NCBI GenBank assembly: GCA_011009095.1
Contig: VTPC01090622.1
Location: 173,693-237,692 of the forward strand
Direction of reading: 5' to 3'
DNA length: 64,000 nt
Source of the DNA: Ignelater luminosus
Taxonomy: Eukaryota > Arthropoda > Insecta > Coleoptera > Elateridae
Below are positions 47,285 through 57,702 of the stretch, piece by piece. The first letter of the stretch is position 1, and every line of letters starts with the position of its first letter. A program made the translations under genes and the position numbers. The notes under the pieces were generated by a model, which did no database searches, was not told the DNA's origin, and saw only the letters and a list, made by a program, of their open reading frames with translations.

Positions 47285-50200
47285 TCTTTCTATAAGTAAT
47301 TAGATTAGAACTTATATGTGCTTTGTAATCTGGAAACAGAAATTTCTTCTCACGGGTATAAATAATTTTGTTTGTATCAATTGTCTTGACAATGGCGTTC
47401 AAAGATCTGTACAATCATTCAAAGTAAATGATGACTTTCTAAAATTGTAAAATTTTAATCAGAAAGATTAGCCATCTATTTTAAACGGAGTTTACGATAA
47501 ATTCTAACCTTGCTAACCGGCCATAAAATTCCAAGCATCGTTAAAGCTAGGGCCAGCTATGTTTGTGTTAAAAAACTGAATGTGGGCTTATTGTCGCTTA
47601 CTAATTTTTATATACCCGTTTGTAGGATGATAGCTAACATGGGGCGTGATCAGACTGTTAGATGTGAACAAGCAGGGCCTTATTGTCAGTCAAACAATGT
47701 GAGCTGGTCGGACTTTTTAAGTGATTGAATTTTGAGGATCAGTTTGCTTTTTCGTGCTAGATAAAGTGTTTGTCGAGTCAATGTTAAGAAACATTGATAG
47801 ACTAAGGACTATCTGTATAACTGAGGATCAGCTTTTCAACTGGGTTTAACTCTTGCTTATAGGCTGGTATTAAAAATTAAACGTATTTAAGCATAGCAGT
47901 TTCCATGGTACTAAACGTAGCATTTCAGCTGACCGTAAGTAAGAAGGCAATTATTGTACAGCCGATCATTAGAGATACTAACAATTAGTAACTTCTAGAA
48001 CAATGCACTGTGTGTTGTGTTTAAGATGAGCCATAGGATCTTACATTTCTACCATCTGTTGAATTTTGTTTTCGTAGGAATTATCATTTTAATGTTCTCT
48101 TGTAATACGTAAGAAGCAGATTTTAAATTCTCACTTTAATAACCTCTACTCTAAGAAACAAAGAACAAAAGACAAAAAAGCAAAATACTTCAATATTACA
48201 GTGTCTTCAGAATAGTTTTTGCATGCAAAGCTGCGAGATTGGCTGCAGTTTCACGATTAGATATATGCTTCTTGTACTGTATACCCTTTTAGCGTTTCTC
48301 TAAGTTCTTTATTGGTATAAATCAACATTCTTTTTAAATTAATTTTTTTTTAAATCTGGCATTAACGGATGAACACTTATAACAGACTTATAACTGCAGG
48401 TCTACTTAATAATTTAATAATGTATCTTCGAGTTTGTTTAACTGAAAACATTGTTCAATTATAATCGCTTTTGTTTCGTTTATTGCATGAAATCTTCGTG
48501 CCTAGTTTTAATAATACAAAGATTTGCAGGGCATCGCTCTTGATAGCAGCTCATCATTTGAAAAATGTAATTTTGGTATCAAATATTTTGATATGTATGG
48601 TCCATGTTGTAGTACATTTGTTTAGTTGTTTGGCATCACTGAAGATGTCCATTTATTCGATTTTTATTGATAGTGTTCATATATCCACTACCTGTGCTCT
48701 AAAATTATTTTATTCACCTTAAGTTTTCCTCTACAAAAAATGAAATGTACCTCTTTATTTGATTTTCCTGTGTTGGTAGTAAATGTTGCAAAACTTAACT
48801 TTAATTAGAATATTTTTTTGCCCTTTTATTTACATTCTGAAGTAAAATTAGTAGCCTTAATTAAACAGGAAATTTGTTTAATTTTCCTTACGATGAACTT
48901 GAAGTTTACACTTTTAATTACTACGTCAAACATATATATGCTATATTTATCAGGCTAGTACTCCATAATTGCTAATGAACTAATATAGGAAGTTCAAAAG
49001 CAAAACATAAACGAAATACTCTCTGCTTAGAATTATCCTACATGTATACATTTCAAAACCTCAAGATTTGAAATTGTTTTAGTGTAATATATACATCCAT
49101 TCATCGAGTTGTTTGGCTTAACAGTAACCCGAGGCGATATAATTTGAGGTTATAATAACAAGAATACCAACCAAAAGTGTTTCAGTTCACCGCGGGAATT
49201 CTGTTATTTGACGCTGTAACTGTACAAAAATAAATATAACGGTTTTAGTAATTATATAAAACGTTTATACTAAATTAAATCATTTTTCATAGATTATATT
49301 TTAAAGTAAAATTAATCAAATTGATATTAAATCGTTTTCACTGAATTCGAGTTATTTGGAGTAAATCTAACAAATTTACTCAATGTATCATTTGAACTTC
49401 AGAACTAATGAATTTCACTTCCAGTTAAAACTAATCGCTTTGACTAATTAGAAATTACAATATCTAAACAGAGAAGTCGAAGTCACAGTTCCCCGTTTGT
49501 ATCATTTATTTGATTAAGAACCGTTTCAATTTGTATAATTTAATTCTTTGTGTACCTTTAACAGCTGATCTTGCTTTTAGTTATAAAAAAATAAAATACT
49601 AATAATGCACTTAATTAATGCAAAAGCAAAAGGTAGGTTTTTTTTATTAAACCAACTCAAATGGTTGCATTACGAACGATGGAATGTAAAGTGTTGGTTT
49701 ATTATTAATAAGTACTATTTTCTTTCTAAATTAAAAATTTTTTAAATAGCTTTAATTAAATTGATGAAGAAGGTTTAGGGTTCTAATTTATTTCCATTAT
49801 ACCAATGTTGCGTAAAATTGACACGAAATTATACCATTAGAGAAAAAGAACTCTTGTGGATGTCACACATTATTTATTACGTGCACAGAGTAATTGAAAG
49901 CAGACCGCTCCCTAATAATGAACATAATACTTTTTGTTCAATTCCATCGAAGCATCACAAGTAGGGACGTCAGCTTGTCCCATAAAAGACTTTCCTGACC
50001 TTCAAATTACTCCTCAAGTCTTGTCTCCTTATGTTACCCCGATATATCCACAGGATGTTGTTCATTTGTATATCGCATAAGGAAACTTTTCGCATAGTTA
50101 GTATGGGGGATCAAAGTTCATATATTCGGAATTCCACGTTCTGGTGAATTTGAAAGAGATCTTTGCAGCCTGATATTATTTAAGTTGACAAACATAAAGA

Positions 50201-50779
50201 ACTTTGATGAGATTATAGTACTGTGGGATTTTTGACGGAAAGGTGATCTTTCATTATGCGTATCGTCAAGTGCTTTACGGAGAATTACATTCTGTTCCCC
50301 AAAAAGTTTCACAACTGCATAACTTTACTAAAAGTATAAGGTGCGGATTGCACATGAGGTGCAGAAGTTTTTGATTTGCAGATTAACATTATCTATGTAA
50401 CAGAGAAATTTATTTTCTAATTGCAGCAGGGCGAATTATCTTAAATATGACTTGTTAAAGTGTAAATACGTTAAGAATTAAACTCCAGATTTTCCAATTT
50501 GTTATTTTTTAAAAAGAAAGCCCAAAAATTATTAGTTCAGTAATGATAGCAATACGGATTTTTGATGAAAATCCAGCAGTCATTCTTGATTGGGGTGAAC
50601 AATCAAAGCTTGAAAAACCGTCTGACTGTCAATGCAATACAAGCTCGTTTGTGTTTCCTCTACAGATTATCAGAATAGTTGCGGCTGCATACTTCTCAAG
50701 GAAGAATGAGGATTTCACTTGGTTTGAGTATTAAGTCCAGGATACTCTACTGAATCCTGTATGAGGCCCCTTCTCGCCT
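47285..50779. other. Intron sequence, no gene recognised
   Basis: AT-rich intron with only short frames and no repeat family that I can name. Confidence 0.6.
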
Positions 50780-51360
50780 TTCTTTCGCCATACTAAGCAA
50801 TGCCTTGAGTTGATAGTTAAATGCTTGACCATTTATCAGATCCATCAAGGTTCCACCTGTAGAAGGTATTTTATAAATGATTCATGTAGAAATCTGATAT
50901 AGAATGTCTAATTGCTGCTGCCTTTGGAATTCCAGCTATTGCAGCAATTTCACTAACTGTAATGCGACAATCTTTCCTATCAAACGTTCGACAACTGTGC
51001 AATTGTCATCCGTGTGTGGAGTCCTCACTCTGCCTCTTTTCTTCTTCGAATCATCATTCAGCTCCGTTCGAGTTTTCTGCACCAAACGCTGACTTCTTTT
51101 CAGCTTAAAACGTTTGGACCATAAACGCCCTGTAACCTGCGATGAATTTTGCTCTGATTAATTCCTCCGGCTTGCAAAAATCTGATAACTCCACGCACCT
51201 TACGGTTCAAATACTCTGAGATTGCCCATGCCATGTTTGTTTTCTTCCCGGAAGATAAATACTACTACACGCATAAACGTCATTCACATGGTGCCAATAT
51301 TGCACATGCACAGTTTATATAACCGCCAACTGTATCTATATGGTGGGACACCCCTTGTAT
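50780..51360 (-). mobile_element. Mariner-type transposon remnant, N-terminal half of transposase
   Basis: On the minus strand from the ATG at about 51236, the degenerate frame reads MAW.ISEYLNRKVRGVIRFL, then QAGGINQSKIHRRLQGVYGP and WCRKL. This is the first helix-turn-helix of mariner-type transposases. A second piece at about 50980-50870, in another frame, reads DRKDCRITVSEIAAIAGIPK, the second helix-turn-helix. No catalytic domain follows. Just beyond the start, TACAAGGGGTGTCCCACC (minus strand, about 51359-51342) resembles a terminal repeat. Stops and frameshifts make this a dead, 3'-truncated copy. Confidence 0.7.
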
Positions 51361-51890
51361 ACAGAACTTTCCTAACTGTGTCATCATCATTATGGGCTAA
51401 TTTTTATATTTCGCAATTTTTTCAAACACATAATAACAATTACTTGTTATTTCTTTAAATTGTAACATTATCTTGGATAATTAATTAACACAAACATCAA
51501 ACTATAAAGCAGACCTTAATAGAAATTCAGAGAAATTAACATGCAACTAAATAAAGTTTTATTGATTTAATTTGAACACTTGTAGAATAAATTTGAATGG
51601 CTTTTAAAATATACTATAAACGCTGATTCTGCTTTCCTTACCTGCATGCGATAGTCTTGACTCAGGCTAATAAGGCAAACAGCGTTTTTGTTATCTATAG
51701 GCTTTATAAGGTTGTAACGCCCTATTCAGCGCTTTTGCTTATTTGTGTTTCCACCAAGTACTTTGGTAAGGGTCAAAAGTGCCAAACCCTTTGCCAAGGC
51801 AACCAGTGGAAGGAAATCCAGAAGTTCATAGTTCTAAATAATGAAAACTTAAAATTATTACTGTAATTAAAACTCACTTTATTCAATCTT
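51361..51890. other. Intron sequence between transposon remnants; nothing recognised
   Basis: AT-rich, short frames only. Confidence 0.5.
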
Positions 51891-52460
51891 TTGGGAAAAA
51901 AAAGCGAAAATAAACGGAAATTCGGATAGGGAAATGGGGATACATTTATTCATCAACTTATATACAAAGGAAGCGATCAGCTCAGAGTTCAGACAGTTAG
52001 TAGGCAGTAGACGGATTGGTGAGGTCCTCGATAGCTGGCAGCCATATACCATCAGTGGGACTGATCCCAAACCGCGTTTGTTCTCCGCGGCCAGGAAGAG
52101 TTCGTCGTTCCCGCCGCAACGACAACGCCTTATCGGGAGAATGGCAGCGGTATCCGCCACACAGTACAACGTACGGAGGAATAGCCTCTTTAGGATCCGA
52201 CCAGCGATGCGCAGTACCTGGATCCTAGATTCTTCGGCACCAATGAGATATGCACTGCAACTGTTCACCAATATCCTCGGACTGGATCTCTTAGTCCCTT
52301 CTGGAGCTGGAGAGGTTCTTCTTTTATTCCCTCCTTAGAGGTTCTTCTCGTTTTCCGGGTTCTGGAACCGGATTGAACTGGAACGAATTGCATAGAACTG
52401 CCTTTTTGGTTGCGCTTCTCACGGATTCACGCATATAGAGAAGTAGAGACTACATAGGAA
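51891..52460. other. GC-rich block of unknown origin
   Basis: From about 51930 to 52440 the sequence is far richer in G and C than its surroundings. Overlapping frames are open on both strands (for example 51934-52338 on + and 52271-51879 on -). Neither gives a recognisable domain, and simultaneous opening on both strands is what a GC-rich non-coding block produces. TTATTCATCAACTTATATAC near the start and CTATTCATTTGCGAAATATAC near the end are loosely alike. A solo LTR or a non-autonomous element is possible. Confidence 0.4.
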
Positions 52461-52695
52461 GGAAAACAATCTATTCATTTGCGAAATATACAATAATAAT
52501 TACAAGACTACAACTACAAATTTGAATTACAAATTAGCTCAACATTCCAAGTTTGTTCATTGTCAATTTATAAAGAAATACATATGTTAACAAACTAAAC
52601 TTTGGCTTCCATTTAAAAGATTCAACTTTACCTAAAGGGGCAGTTTATTTGCAATGAAGTGAAAAAAGTATTTAGTAATAAAATTAGATTAATTA

Positions 52696-53464
52696 TGCAG
52701 GATGTCCCATTTTATTATTTTCAATATTAATGTAGTCATAGACATTTTAAGTTGTAGACGTGCACCGTGGCGAGTATTAGTTGTAGAGTGCCATGAAACA
52801 GAAACCTGAAATGTCAAACGTATTGTTAAGACAAAGTTTTGATTTTGGATGTTTGCATTGTCAGAAGTTATTGTATTACAGTTTAGTTGTTGAGTATTTA
52901 GTTATGTTTACTTTCACAAATGCTCGATATGCTGAAATTTTATTCTTATTGTTACGTGGGTGTGTGGTTTTAACACGATGAGACTCCACCACATTTTGCT
53001 AGACGTGTACGATAATTTTTAAATCATCAGTTTGAAGTGCGCTGGGTCGGTCGTGGAGGGCCCCAAGCCTAGCCACCGAGATCACCAGATTTGGCGCCAC
53101 TAGATTATTATCTATAGGGTCATATGAAAAGTATGGCTTATGAAACCCCACGTCAACTGCTGCAACGCGTGTTTGACACAATCCAGAGATTATTCGCAGA
53201 GCAACAATGTCTCTTTTAAAGAGAGCAAGAACTTGCTTACAAGAGGATGGCAATCATTTTGAACAATTATAGTAGTAGGTTGGTGCAATTAAAAATTTTG
53301 AAAAGTAAAATTTGTTTTTTGTATCTTTTTCAATTTAAGCTAAAAACCTCTAGAACTATAGTAATATTGAAAATGATCCAAAATTTTACTCTTCATTTTT
53401 TATTTAAAATAACCTAAACTATACATTGGTAAAATATTGCAGGTACGTCATGGAACACCCTGTA
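52696..53464 (+). mobile_element. Mariner-superfamily (DUF4817-type) element, internal deletion derivative
   Basis: Ends are TGCAGGATGTCCC on the left and, reverse-complemented, TACAGGGTGTTCC on the right (10 of 13 identical), each next to TA. Inside on the + strand, MFTFTNARYAEILFLLLRGC (about 52900-52960) matches the N-terminal DUF4817 helix-turn-helix. After a junction near 52980-53030 the frame pieces read GRGGP, WPPRSPDLAPLDYYLWGHMK and SMAYETP, ending with a HFEQL-like tail: the C-terminal part of the DDE domain. The middle of the transposase (about 200 residues) is missing, so this is a 769-bp deletion derivative with frameshifts. Confidence 0.75.
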
Positions 53465-54170
53465 TAAGCAAAAATGTTATGTACGGAAAATTAATTTTTA
53501 CAATAAAATCTTTAATGCATGTTAATATATACGATAAAGATGATATATGGGATCCATATAGTCAATAGAAAAAATCGTTGTACGTTGTCTAGACGCAACA
53601 GTATTACGCTATTCATTTCCTTTTAAAAATTTAAAGAATTACCTTAAATGGGTTGTAAATTCAATGTAAATTTATTTCATTACAATTTAACACAATGTAA
53701 TGCAACAATGTTATAATTCTAAAGTTTATTAATAGTATAGTCCTTCTTTAATGAAACGCAATTTGTTATTAGTGTATTTCAATTTTTCTTAAGTCAAATA
53801 TTATTTTCATTTTAAACTTTTATTTTTTTATTTTTATTTTAAAAGCTTGCTTGCAGCGCAATTCAATTCTCAGATAGTTTTAAATTAACCTCTTTACTTC
53901 TACATGAAAATTAAACTAACATCTACTTGAATTCTCTTAAACATATATTATTTACAAATAGCTTTTTAAATGAAATAAATAAACCATTTAGATAATCTTG
54001 TAGATCTTTCGAAAATTTTTAATGGTAGGTATAATACAAGTGAAATTTGAAATTTATTATCAAAACACGAAAAGCTCGAAATATTATTTCTTTTCTCTTC
54101 TACAAATTCTAAACCAAGATCAAGAATTCAAAAAGCTATTAAGAATAGAAATTCAAATTTCGTTTAACTA
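53465..54170. other. Spacer between transposon remnants; nothing recognised
   Basis: Very AT-rich, with no coding frame of note. Confidence 0.55.
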
Positions 54171-55245
54171 CACTGCTCCAAGAAATAAACGAACCACTAT
54201 AAAATATCAATAAAACTTTAGTAATAGGAGTTGAGTATTTTTATTGAGTAATTTACAGTTAATTACAACTACGTTGCTGTCCAATAAACCGGTAATAGAT
54301 AACAAAAAACAAATTTTGAATTTTTTTTTAATTGATTAATATTTAACATTTCCACCTCTACTTCTAATGACAGCGACGACCCATACCGACTATAAGCAAT
54401 CTTATGTCATTTTGGTCAAGACTATTCCATATTTCTACCAGCCGCTGTTCCACCTTCTCTAGGTTAACAGGAGAATCTGGACAACTCCTTAACCGCCTGC
54501 TAAGCATATCCCATATGTGCTCAATAGGATTGAGGTCAGGGCTACGTGCTGGCCACTCCATAACATGAACTTGAACTTGGTGTAGATAATTTCTGACTAC
54601 TACAGCGGTGTGCGGCCGGACATTATCATGCATAAACAGAAAATATAGGGTCCAAATGGCATCACATGATCTTTCTAGAATGTTCACTATGTAACGTTCA
54701 GCGTTGAGGTTTCCATTCTTTTAAGACTACTAAGTCCGTGCGGCCGGTTAAATAAATCCCTCCCCAAACCATAACCGAATCGCCACTAAATAAGGTGATA
54801 TTTATCACATTACACAGCGCATATCGTTCATTTGGTCGGTGATATGTGCGAACGCGTCAATTACATTACATTTATGCAGACAAAATCCGTATTCGTCTGA
54901 AAACAGCACACGTCTCCAATCAGCTTCAAATTAGCCCCACGGAGACGCTGACGAACAGTTTCTGTGCTGATTCGGATTTCATCCACATGTTAAACAAAAC
55001 GTTGCCTAGGAGCCTTAAAAACAAACTCACACCAATGTTGTCGCCCGATTTCTGCCAGCACCTGGTCTTCTCAAGTGGCTTCTAGTCTCCCTGAATTTCT
55101 GAAGCATTCAAGACACTGAAGTGTGAGTTTTCTAAAGACATTAAATAATATAATTTTAGAATAACATACGATACTTCAATAATCGTTTACAGCTGTGAAA
55201 GATTTTTAAATTTTCTAAGTGGTGCATTAATTTCTTGGAGCTGTA
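54171..55245 (-). mobile_element. Tc1-type transposon, decayed
   Basis: Terminal inverted repeats: left CACTGCTCCAAGAAATAAAC; right, reverse-complemented, TACAGCTCCAAGAAATTAAT. Both are flanked by TA, as required for Tc1/mariner insertion. On the minus strand the transposase runs from about 55080 to 54364. RPGAGRNRATT lies near the start, then RVLFSDE (first catalytic Asp, about 54900). The longest open piece (54687-54364) carries MHDNVRPHTA (second Asp), VMEWPARSPDLNPIEHIWD (Glu) and a normal C-terminal tail. There are 34 residues between the second Asp and the Glu, the Tc1 DD34E spacing. Stops and frameshifts upstream make it inactive. Confidence 0.88.
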
Positions 55246-56721
55246 TAAATTGGACAAAATCGAACATAAAGATTACAAAGATTGGGTTGATGTGGTATGA
55301 CCAACTAGTGAGAATGAACTAAAAACGTCAAACAAAACAATATTGGATAACTCTAGATAAAGTTAGTTTCATAGAGGACAACCAAAACTCAATATACTTT
55401 TTGAACCTGTCAATATTTGATTTGCAGAATTTCCAGGAACGAAAAGTTTCATCATTTATTTTGAACGGACAGATCTCAATAAATGAACAATTTTCATTTT
55501 ATATTTATTTTATTTTTGCCACTTTAAGCAGTCACATCTGGGGAGTTTCAGAATTTATTGAAAAAAATTCAAAAGTTAACTTAAAAATTAAATTTTGATA
55601 TTTTTGACGTCTATAGCTCTGGTGCTTTGGTTGTTATGTTGACTTACTTGTCTTTAAGAATAGAAAAGATTAGTTCTATTACACAAATCTTTTTGTCAGC
55701 AAAAGCTATTTGAACTTTTACATCCAACGATGTTAAGAACTTAATTTCTCACAGAATGTTTTTTAACTTGTGTGAGCTTTTGCGAGAAGGTACAGATTAT
55801 GCTTTTTACGCATACAGAGTTTGCAAAAACAGCATTAGAACAAACATAACATCTTTTGTAATAAAAACATTTAATCTGAAAAGCAGTCTAGTTCTCTATG
55901 AGACCAACTTTATGAGTTTCAGAAAAATACTCTTTGCTTATAATACTAGTTCACTTCTTTGTTAGCTAAAGACAGCGTGTGGCTTTGTGTGTAAAAGATC
56001 AATTTTCCCGCTTCTGTTACATTTGCATGTTTGTAAATTATTGTGATCTAAAAGTAGATTGCAAAACATTAAAAGTCCGTAGAACAATTATTATTGCCCA
56101 TATAAAATAATTAGAATAAACTAATAATACTTAAACGAGATTTCACGAAATGCTATGTAACGAATAGTTATTATTATAATCAATCTATCCACCCTTAACT
56201 ATAAATAATTCTAATTTACGTAGGTACTTCAATAAACCATCAGGGTTATAATGAGTTCCAGATATAAACATTATGGCTAATAAGTTTGATAGAAATGGCA
56301 GTTTTAGAATTAATTAAATACAACATTAATAACTCTTTTGATGGATTGTAGAATATACTCTCAATTGCTGTATAAACGTTATTTTTATGTTTACAAATAA
56401 TGCTATCACTGATATCTAAAGTAGCCCTCACATTACTGTTAATGATATTGAAAATAATGCTTTGATATTTATGAATATCGTTGTGGATTTTATACAGGTC
56501 TAAATGTTTCTGAGTTTCTACTTACATTACAGGTGTATAAAATTTATTTTTCGTGTTGTTTATACCATACACAATTTAATAAATTGTAATGAAATTAAAA
56601 TTTATATAATTGAAAGCACGCAACACACATCCCAAATGGTACAGGATCCTGGTTGTTTTTTATTTCTGTGTGCTTTGTGTGTAAATATATCGTTTGTTTT
56701 AATATTTATGATTATTTTTAG
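55246..56721. other. 3' end of the 53-kb DIP intron; no gene recognised
   Basis: AT-rich intron ending in a polypyrimidine-rich acceptor (TATGATTATTTTTAG) at 56707-56721. Confidence 0.6.
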
Positions 56722-56796
56722 ACATTCCATCGCCTTCTACTCCACAAAAGCTGGTAACAACCACAATAATTCCTACTAATAAACCCACAAATAAAG
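56722..56796 (+). CDS. DIP-family gene, first tail exon after the Ig domain
   Basis: A 75-bp exon with AG before it and GTAATA after it. Spliced to the Ig exon's leftover C, it reads H then IPSPSTPQKLVTTTIIPTNK and PTNK. A Ser/Thr/Pro-rich stalk right after LYx-I-P is what DIP proteins have between the last Ig domain and the membrane anchor. Both boundaries are phase 1, as at the Ig exon. Confidence 0.75.
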
Positions 56797-56855
56797 GTAA
56801 TACAATTACAAACACAATACAACTCGAATTACCCTATATTTTCTTTATTATGCAG

Positions 56856-56945
56856 ACGTCGTAAAACAACGTGGTCGTCAGAAAGAACCAACTTCTAACC
56901 TCAGTACAAACGAAATATTCTTTCCTGAAACGGCTAAAGAAAGAG
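56856..56945 (+). CDS. DIP-family gene, second tail exon
   Basis: A 90-bp exon with TATGCAG acceptor and GTAAAT donor, phase 1 on both sides. It continues the stalk with basic and polar residues: DVVKQRGRQKEPTSNLSTNE then IFFPETAKER. It holds one N-glycosylation sequon (N-L-S). The preceding intron is 59 bp and the following one 178 bp. I support it by frame continuity rather than strong sequence conservation. Confidence 0.7.
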
Positions 56946-57123
56946 GTAAATATAGTGATGGTGTGGACATTTTAAATTTATAACTGATTGTGTATTAAAA
57001 TCCCGGTTTGCTTGGTCTTTTATAGCCATATCGCACGTATTTTTGTTTTATTTCTTTCAATACGCATGCCAACAAGTGCAAAAAACAAGGCTATTTGCCA
57101 ATTTATTTTAATATTTCATGCAG

Positions 57124-57269
57124 ATTTACGACTCCGGAGCAATCCTAGTGACCCTAGCAGCCAAGAGCTCGACGCTACAGACGACTTTGCGTTTCCTTCG
57201 TCTTCAAGCCAACAAGAACTACTTTGTAATCTCATCTATTTAACAGTATTGTTAATATTATGTAAATAG
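57124..57269 (+). CDS. DIP-family gene, final coding exon with GPI-anchor-like tail
   Basis: It opens after a TTTCATGCAG acceptor in phase 1. It reads DLRLRSNPSDPSSQELDATD, then a small-residue stretch FAFPSSSSQQE, then the hydrophobic end LLCNLIYLTVLLILCK and a TAG. A small-residue site followed by a short hydrophobic terminus with almost no cytoplasmic residues is the pattern of a GPI-attachment signal, and DIPs are typically GPI-linked. The mature protein would therefore sit on the outer face of the plasma membrane. Confidence 0.8.
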
Positions 57270-57696
57270 TGATACATTCTTCTTTTAAGAATATATTTTT
57301 AGTGATGTACGTACATATTATATCTCGCTACAAAATGTAGCGAAATGGTGTTTAGATATACACTGAAATATGGTACAATAATTGAATGTTTTTATGTTTG
57401 ATATGTATATTTTCTAAATGTAATATTATTATAAATAGGCGATAAAGCGATCCTGATGGAAGTAATGAACAATCCCATTTTTTGAAGTTGTAACATATAA
57501 AACACTAGATTTAGCGATTATGCTTGCTATGTTAAGTACTTTTTCTTCCTAATTTTTGTACAAAACGATATAAATAGCTTGAATCTAAGACTGATTACTT
57601 ATATTTTTGTTGTATAAATGTTAGCGACGTATTACATTAAGTAGATATTTTGTGAATTATAGGAGAATCCAACGAAAATTATATTAGTCATTCCAA

Positions 57697-57702
57697 AATA
57701 AA
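57697..57702 (+). terminator. Candidate polyadenylation signal of the DIP-family gene
   Basis: AATAAA about 430 bp after the stop codon, followed by a T-rich stretch (TTTATCTTTTAGTTTTATTT). Other near-matches exist, so the true site is uncertain. Confidence 0.4.

Noticed and set aside
51934..52338. 134-residue plus-strand frame in the GC-rich block
   Set aside because: A comparable frame is open on the opposite strand and neither shows a domain; better explained by composition.
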